A DNA stretch of 64,000 bases, taken from CAXMQZ01 sp963719055 (lineage in GTDB: Bacteria; Acidobacteriota; Thermoanaerobaculia; Multivoradales; JAHEKO01). The stretch lies in NCBI GenBank assembly GCA_963719055.1, contig CAVRAU010000023.1, positions 301,760 through 365,759 of the forward strand. Reading direction: 5' to 3'. The position numbers and the translations under genes are program-made. The notes beneath the pieces are model-generated. The model ran no database searches, was not told the DNA's origin, and saw only the letters and a program-made list of their open reading frames with translations. Positions 58,473 through 64,000 of this stretch are shown one piece after another; the first letter of the stretch is position 1; every line of letters starts with the position of its first letter.

Positions 58473-61037
58473 CTACTCGAGCGTCTCATCGACTGGTGTC
58501 CACTCGGTTGTGTATCTTGGGTTCCCCGACAGGATCCGACAACTGATCGAGCGGGTCTCGACCGCCTGCTCGCAGCGCTGGAAATAGGGCGGCATGAGGA
58601 AGGCACCGTCGGCGAGCGGAACGAGCGCGGTCACTGATCCGTTCGACAAGTCGTGCAGCAACATCTCACCATGGATGCTGCGCTCGACACGCAACTCGCC
58701 ACCACCGCGTGAGTTTCTATAGCGCCCCAGGCGTGTGTCGCTCTCGGCTACCGTTACCGCCGATCGCTGGATCGCCGGCCATGAAGCTACTTTCGCGTCT
58801 CCGGTCGCCAGGTCAGCGATGAGTCGGCCGCCCAATCCGCGGGAACGGCGTAGCTGTTCGCCAGGCTCACGACGATGACGTCCCGCGTCGGGTCGTAGAG
58901 AAGCTTGGCCACGAAGCCCGGCGACCGGCCCTGCGCGAGGAAGATTCCATCGTCGGCACCCAGAACGCTCTCGACCAGCGAAGCCTCGAGGAAACCCTCG
59001 CGAAACACGCCGCGCGCAAAGCGCAGCAGGTCGCCCGCCGTCGAGTACAGGGAACCGCCACCGGGCCGGGTCTCCACGGCGTAGAACCGCGCGTGACGGT
59101 GCTCGCCGGGCCGGGTGCCGGGCTCGTACCCGGTCGACATCTTGGGGATCGGCAAGCGCGCGTCGGCGATGTGCCCGGTATTGCTCATGCCAAGCGGTTC
59201 GAACACGAGGTCGCGCATGACTTCCGCAAAAGACCCTTCTCCAGCGATTTCCAACACCTTGGCGGCGACCGCATAGCCGCCGTTGCTGTAGTTCCGATCC
59301 GAACCCGGCTCGAAGTCGAGCGGCAGGGAGGCCAGGCGCTCGATCAACTCGTCGAGTGAGTAGGTAGTCGCTCCGTCGCCCCAGGGCTGATCGTTGGTGT
59401 GAGCGATCCCGGACGTGTGGTTCAGCAAGTGCGACGATCGTGATGGACTCGGCCGACGGAAACTCCGGCAGGTACTCCGCCAGGGGCGTCTCGAGAGTGA
59501 GCACCTCGCGCTGGATCAGAACGGCAAAGGCTGCATCGGTCAGCGTCTTCGAGACCGATGCAATACGGAACTTCGTGTCAGCGGCGTTCTTCACGCCGTG
59601 CTCGTAGTTCGCGAATCCAAAAGACCTCTCGTACCGGATTTCGCCCCCGACATCGATGAGCACGTTGCCGTCGAACATCGCAAGCTCGACGAATGGAGCG
59701 ATGAACGAATCGATGGCGCTTGCCCGAGAATCGGAGTCCTTGGAGAGCGACGCAGTCACCTTCGGCAGCGGGTAGGTCTGACCGCCGGTCGTCCAGTCCA
59801 GCCGGCTGACGCCGCCCTCTTCGTCGAACACGACTTCGATCTCGGCGTAGTCCTGCGGCGAGAAGAGAGTTCGCTCGAGGTCGGGATCAGGAGCCACTCC
59901 TCCATCATCACGCGGCCGTCGACGACGCGAAGCTCGAGGTTTCTCCCCGGCCGCAACTCGTAGGCGCCCTGATAGCTCTCGAGAATCTCTGTGTCTATGT
60001 CGGCGGCCTTGGCCTTGATCGGCTCCGGCGTGGGCACGTCCTCTCCCGCAGCGATCTTCGGCAGCGCGCTGCGAATCTTGTCGAGCGCACCCGAGGTCAG
60101 GTTGCTCGCCACGACGACGCTGACGCCGCTGGCCGCGTCGTAGTCGGCGAAGGCGCGAAAGCCGTTCGCCAGACCGTTCCAGCTCAGGTTCCCGCTCTCG
60201 CGCACGAGCAGTTCCTGCGCACGCTTCCCGAGCTTTCCGGCCAGCAGCGCCCGCTGCATCGCCAGCAGGTCTCGCGGCGTCGAGAAGACCGATCCGGCTC
60301 CGACCAGGTACGAGATGTCCGACGGCGGCGCGTTGAGGAATCCATCGGTATCGAAGAAGTAGCTCGAAGCGCGGTGCTCGAGAATGGCACGCGTACCGGA
60401 ATCCGAGGTCTCCGCCATGCCGGCGGGGCGCAGCACATGCTCGGCCAGCAGCTCCGCGTACGGCTTCCTACCGGCCAGCTCGAGCACCCGGGCGAGCACC
60501 GAGAATCCGGCGGAGCTGTAGACACTGTCGGATCCCGGCTCGAAGACCAGGTCTTTCCGGCGGCCAGTTCGACCATGCTGGCCGGTGTTTGCGGTCGCGT
60601 CTCATCGATCGGCTCGGTGACGCGATGCGGGATGCCCGCGCTGTGGTTGAGCAGATCGTCGACGGAGATCTCATCGGCTCGCGGGAATTCGGGAAGGAAC
60701 TCGATCAGCTTGTCGTCGAGCGCGAGCTTCTCCATCTCGACCAGACGAGCGAGAATGACGATCGTCATCGGCTTGTTGATCGAGCCGACACAGAACCTCG
60801 TTCGCGGCGTGTTCGGCACACCGTGTTCGCGATCGGCCAGGCCGAACGACTTCTCGTAGAGGACCTCGTCGCCGCGGGCGATCAGCAGCGTCCCCGAGAG
60901 GTGCCCGATGTCGAGTACGGCTGGAGGTAGCGGTCGACCCGTTGCTCCATAGCTGGAGGCTGCGCTCCCGCTGCGAACGGGAAGCCGAACACCGCGAGGG
61001 TGACACCGAGACCGTAATTCAAGAGTTTCGCGCGCAT
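58473..61037 (-). CDS. Secreted double-domain serine hydrolase (two beta-lactamase/transpeptidase-like domains in tandem; frameshifted)
   Basis: ATG at 61037 begins a signal peptide (LLNYGLGVTLAVFGFPFAAG). Domain 1 has CVGSINKPMTIVILARLVEM (SxxK), a Tyr motif in DSVYSSAGFSVLARVLEL and LLNHSAGIPH. It is followed by a beta tail AYELRPGRNLELRVVDGRVM. Domain 2 starts at about 59700 with FGFANYEHGVKNAADTKFRI, ASVSKTLTDAAF (SxxK), LNHTSGIAH and YSNGGYAVAAKVLE, and also ends in a beta tail. Frame changes (near 60940, 60560, 59880, 59430 and 58810) break an otherwise continuous ~850-residue protein. Such serine hydrolases include esterases and D-aminopeptidases; no substrate can be given. Confidence 0.75.
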
Positions 61038-61237
61038 ACCGATCTCCAGGGTTGAGAACCTGGAACCCGAATGAGACTAACCCACCCGCCGCTCTGTACC
61101 CAGCGACGGGGCGGTGAGCTACTAATTCGATGGACGAAGCGGCTACCGCGGAGCCGACTCGGCCGCTGACAAAAACCGCCCGCCGCCCAAGAGCCAACGC
61201 TCGATCCGCTCAAGCGTGGGGGCGAACCCCAGACCGT

Positions 61238-63697
61238 TCACCGGCGGTCGAGCGACTCAAGCGTCTCGGCGTAGTCCGCGAGGTCGGGTGCGTCCTGGTC
61301 AAGCGCCAGCTCGTAAGCGCGCTCGAAGTGCGGTCGGGCCTCTTCCAGGCGTCCGGCCAGGCGGTGGGCCTCGCCCACGCGCCAATGAGCCTCGGGCAGG
61401 TCCGGATAGAGTTCGAGCGCGCTCTGGAAAACGGTGAGGCCCTTCACGAAGTCCTGCTGACGCAAGAGCTGGTTGCCGATGCGCACGATCGAGCGCATCG
61501 GCACTGGGATCGTATAGCCGAAACGCTCGGAGAGAGCCGCGAAGTGGCGCTGATAGGCCCCAAGGTCGGCCGTCTCTACCAGCGCGTCGGGCACGGGCCA
61601 GGATTCGTACAGGAACTCGAGTCCGTGGTAGGTGCTCCGATGGTGCAGCGTGTAGTGACCCTCTTGAGCAAAGTGCTCATGCCGGAAAAGGTCCGGGCGG
61701 CTCGTGGCCTCGACGATGCCGGCGAATGCCAACACGTCCTCGAGACTGCCCGGGAAGTCTTTGCCGGCAGAGGCCACGTACAGCGGGCGCGGCGCCCCGG
61801 CCGCAAAGTGGTCCGGCGCCGCCTCCAGCAAACGGCCGAAATTCCAGCCGACGGCGGGGCTGCTCGCGATCGCAGCGTCGAACACGGGGTCCGCGCTCGT
61901 GTAATCGTGGATCGCGAACAGGCCACCGAACGATGATCCTCTCAGAATGCGGTAGGGCTCGGTACGGTACGTCGCATCGACAAACGGAATCACCTCCTCG
62001 CGCAGCACACGCCGAAAGCGGTCGGCGCCGCCCACCGCGTCCCAGAACTCGGTCTCTTCCTTGTCGCCGGACTCTGGCGTGAGGTCGCGGCTCCGGTGAG
62101 TATTGACGACTCCGACGACAATCAGCTCCGGGATGCGGTCGATGCCCGCCAGGAACTCGACGACGCCGATCGTATGGAGGAAGTCGCTCTCGGCATCTAG
62201 CAAGTAAAGCACCGGGTAGGAAAACCGCGTGCTCGCGTAGCTGTCCGGAAGGTAGACGAGCAGCTCGCGCTTCTCGTCAAGAAGGCGCGAGAGGAGGCGG
62301 TGCCGGCGGCCTGCTGTGAACTCCTCGGCATCCGGGCCGGAATCCACTTCGGCCCTCCGGCCGATGGGTGCACCCTCGCCGTCTCCCCAGATCAGCGTGT
62401 TGACGATCCCATCGCCGTCGCGACCGAAACGGACCGTCGCGTACAGCATACGAGAGAACCAGGCTCTGGCGTCCACTGGCACCAGCTCGGAATAACCACC
62501 TTCGTTGGCGCGGGCCAGGAGGCGGCCGCCTGACTCCGTTATCGAGACGTTGAAACCGGGCCCGAACGAGTAGATGCCGACCAGATCTTGCAGAGATGAC
62601 GTAGGCTGCGTCAAAAGCTCTCTGGCGCCAGGCACGGTGTAGTCCTCGCCGAGCACCGCTGCTGCCACCAGCCGGCGAATCTCGTCCCGTGCCACGGACT
62701 GCACGTTGCTGAGGATCACGATCGTTGTCCTCTCGTCGACGTACCTCGCAAGATCGCTCGAGTAGCCGGCGACCCGGCCGTCATGGCCGATGACATCGCG
62801 CCCGAACCTCTGGAACATGCTGACTCCGTACCCGTAGCCGTGGCCATAGTCCCGGGTGAGCTTTCTATACGAGCTCTCGCCTAGCACCTGGCCCCCGTGC
62901 AGCGCCGCACTCCACGTCAACAGGTCTCTCGCCGAGGACCAGAGAGAGCCCGAGCCTGTCGTGAACGCGGCCGACACGGGAACGGCAAGGCTCAGCTCTC
63001 TTTGTCCCCAGGGGTCATAGCCCGGCACGCGGCCCGTAACGGCCGCAGACGGGCCATCGTGTGCGGTCTGCGACATCCCCAGGCGTTCTAAAAAGCGGCT
63101 CCTCAGGAAGTCCCCGTAGCTGACTCCCGAGACCCTTTCGATCACCGCAGCCAGGACCGCATACCCGCCGTTGCTATAGGCGTATCCCGAGCCCGGGCTG
63201 AAGTTCAGATCGGCCAGCCCGATATCGCCGATGATCTCCTCGAACGTCCCCTCTCTGCCAGCGCTGGCGCCGAACCGCTCGAGAGAGTAGATGTCGGCGA
63301 CGCCTGACGTGTGGGTGAGAAGCTGCTCGATCGTCATCAACGAACCATGCGGGAAGTCGGGCAGGTGCTTTGCGACCAAGTCGGCAATGTCGAGGTCCCC
63401 GGCCTCCTCGAGTGCGAGCACGGCGGCTGCGGTGAATTGCTTCGACACCGAGCCGATCATGAAGACGCTGCTGTCTCGATGCGGCACCTTCAATTCGACG
63501 CCCGCAAACCCGTAGGGAAGTAGCAAGGCCTCTGCGCCGTCGCGTTGTACTCCAACTACACCCATGAAGTCGCCCGCCTCGAGATACGGAGTCACGATGG
63601 CGTCGATCCGTTCCTGGATCGATAGCGCCTTCGCGCGCGCCGACATCGCCAAGGCGAGTCCAAGAACCGCGAGCATGTAGCAGAGCGTCTTTCTCAT
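61238..63697 (-). CDS. Secreted trifunctional fusion: serine beta-lactamase-like hydrolase, alpha/beta esterase, TPR
   Basis: An intact 819-codon gene. Signal peptide LCYMLAVLGLALAMSARAKA. Residues ~25-350 are a class-C beta-lactamase-like domain with MIGSVSKQFTAAAVLALEEA (SxxK), LLTHTSGVADI, AYSNGGYAVLAAVIERVSG and RDVIGHDGRVAGYSSDLARY. After a beta tail, residues ~460-720 are an esterase D/IroE-like alpha/beta hydrolase: VLYLLDAESDFLHTIG, YRILRGSSFGGLFAIHDY (nucleophile in GSSFGG) and a late histidine in FAQEGHYTLHHRSTYHGLEF. The end has TPR-like helices (ELYPDLPEAHWRVGEAHRLA). Two unrelated hydrolase folds in one secreted chain suggest a combined attack on one substrate. It lies upstream of the other serine hydrolase, same strand. 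Confidence 0.88.
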   Translation of the reverse strand: MRKTLCYMLAVLGLALAMSARAKALSIQERIDAIVTPYLEAGDFMGVVGVQRDGAEALLLPYGFAGVELKVPHRDSSVFMIGSVSKQFTAAAVLALEEAGDLDIADLVAKHLPDFPHGSLMTIEQLLTHTSGVADIYSLERFGASAGREGTFEEIIGDIGLADLNFSPGSGYAYSNGGYAVLAAVIERVSGVSYGDFLRSRFLERLGMSQTAHDGPSAAVTGRVPGYDPWGQRELSLAVPVSAAFTTGSGSLWSSARDLLTWSAALHGGQVLGESSYRKLTRDYGHGYGYGVSMFQRFGRDVIGHDGRVAGYSSDLARYVDERTTIVILSNVQSVARDEIRRLVAAAVLGEDYTVPGARELLTQPTSSLQDLVGIYSFGPGFNVSITESGGRLLARANEGGYSELVPVDARAWFSRMLYATVRFGRDGDGIVNTLIWGDGEGAPIGRRAEVDSGPDAEEFTAGRRHRLLSRLLDEKRELLVYLPDSYASTRFSYPVLYLLDAESDFLHTIGVVEFLAGIDRIPELIVVGVVNTHRSRDLTPESGDKEETEFWDAVGGADRFRRVLREEVIPFVDATYRTEPYRILRGSSFGGLFAIHDYTSADPVFDAAIASSPAVGWNFGRLLEAAPDHFAAGAPRPLYVASAGKDFPGSLEDVLAFAGIVEATSRPDLFRHEHFAQEGHYTLHHRSTYHGLEFLYESWPVPDALVETADLGAYQRHFAALSERFGYTIPVPMRSIVRIGNQLLRQQDFVKGLTVFQSALELYPDLPEAHWRVGEAHRLAGRLEEARPHFERAYELALDQDAPDLADYAETLESLDRR

Positions 63698-64000
63698 CCT
63701 TGGCGCCTTCCTTCCAAGATCAATCCAAAAGCCGAGTCTACTTCTTGACCGATTGCGGCCGGCTTCGAGCTCCCCAGGTGCGATCCAAGAAGGCGTAGGC
63801 AGAGGCTCTACTGGTTAGGGACGACAGTTCGGCATTTTCCCGCGGGAAAATCAGCCGACATATGGGGGGTTCCAAATGATCCCCGTTGGGTCACCCTAAC
63901 GGAAAGAAAACGGGACACCCTTTACCGGCTGAGAATTCTGCCGCCGGACTCGGTTCCGGGTCGGACAACTGCACGCATGAAGACCCTAACGGGAGAGATT
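63698..64000. other. Upstream region of the fusion hydrolase with repeat copy C at the window end
   Basis: No gene. The first ~100 bases should hold the promoter of the minus-strand hydrolase. From 63894 the sequence belongs to the repeat family. A plus-strand reading frame is not evident. Confidence 0.5.
63894..64000 (-). repeat. Intergenic repeat, copy C (cut by the window edge)
   Basis: CCCTAACGG opens one divergent unit at 63894-63924. The second module (TGCCGCCGGAC...GACAACTG) follows at 63939-63976, and CCCTAACGGGAGAGATT starts another unit at 63984, 90 bases after the first. The match to copies A and B continues to the last base of the window, so the repeat extends beyond it. Confidence 0.7.

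Overview
The window is a 64 kb, GC-rich, densely coded bacterial chromosome segment. It encodes Gram-negative functions: a MacA-type adaptor with ABC exporter, a cyclic glucan synthase, a Tat signal and a lipobox. It also carries a Pkn-type Ser/Thr kinase with C-terminal TPRs and many secreted beta-propeller and TPR proteins. Together these suggest an Acidobacteriota member, possibly Thermoanaerobaculia-like, from an environmental genome. This is an inference from gene style; there is no rRNA in the window. I saw no tRNA, rRNA, CRISPR array or intact transposase.

Layout. 1-4.2 kb: a cassette of PP2C phosphatase with a DNA-binding head, GntR regulator, ABC ATPase and large ABC membrane protein. 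4.2-13.2 kb: membrane GDPD phosphodiesterase, lipase-like hydrolase, DUF1579-like protein, beta-propeller, TPR protein, rhodanese, SelD-type FAD oxidoreductase and DinB protein. 13.3-19.7 kb: Ser/Thr kinase-TPR, Tat-exported metallo-beta-lactamase, M1-like peptidase. 19.7-24 kb: four-gene MacA/LolD/FtsX/FtsX exporter. 24-26.7 kb: MscS channel, hydrolase relic, membrane metallopeptidase, VOC protein. 26.7-30.6 kb (minus): a second copy of the phosphatase-GntR-ABC-permease cassette, ending in a ChaN-like gene and reading from one compact promoter. 30.6-36.5 kb: exported methyltransferase, secreted beta-helix protein, MFS relic, GH9 cellulase, membrane protein. 36.5-45.1 kb: MFS transporter, methyltransferase relic, membrane-anchored beta-propeller, SRPBCC protein, two PH-domain membrane proteins, a foreign-looking SGNH protein, second MscS, CorA. 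45.7-54.3 kb: one ~2,870-codon cyclic beta-1,2-glucan synthase gene, flanked on both sides by copies of an intergenic repeat. 54.3-64 kb: RepA and PAP2 relics, beta-propeller, amidohydrolase lipoprotein, two multi-domain serine hydrolases, and the repeat again at the window end.

Two themes stand out. First, the phosphatase/GntR/ABC cassette occurs twice with the same gene order. It combines a GntR-type winged helix fused to a SpoIIE-like phosphatase with a YtrA-type regulator and a YtrB-type ABC transporter, and is the best candidate for an undescribed regulatory module. Second, the intergenic spaces hold several gene relics and a repeat family with a small conserved reading frame. Many genes, mostly in 1-19.7 kb and again at 52.4, 55.5-56 and 58.5-61 kb, are broken by single-base frame changes with well-conserved protein on both sides. 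I read most of these as assembly or sequencing errors and annotate such genes as single units.
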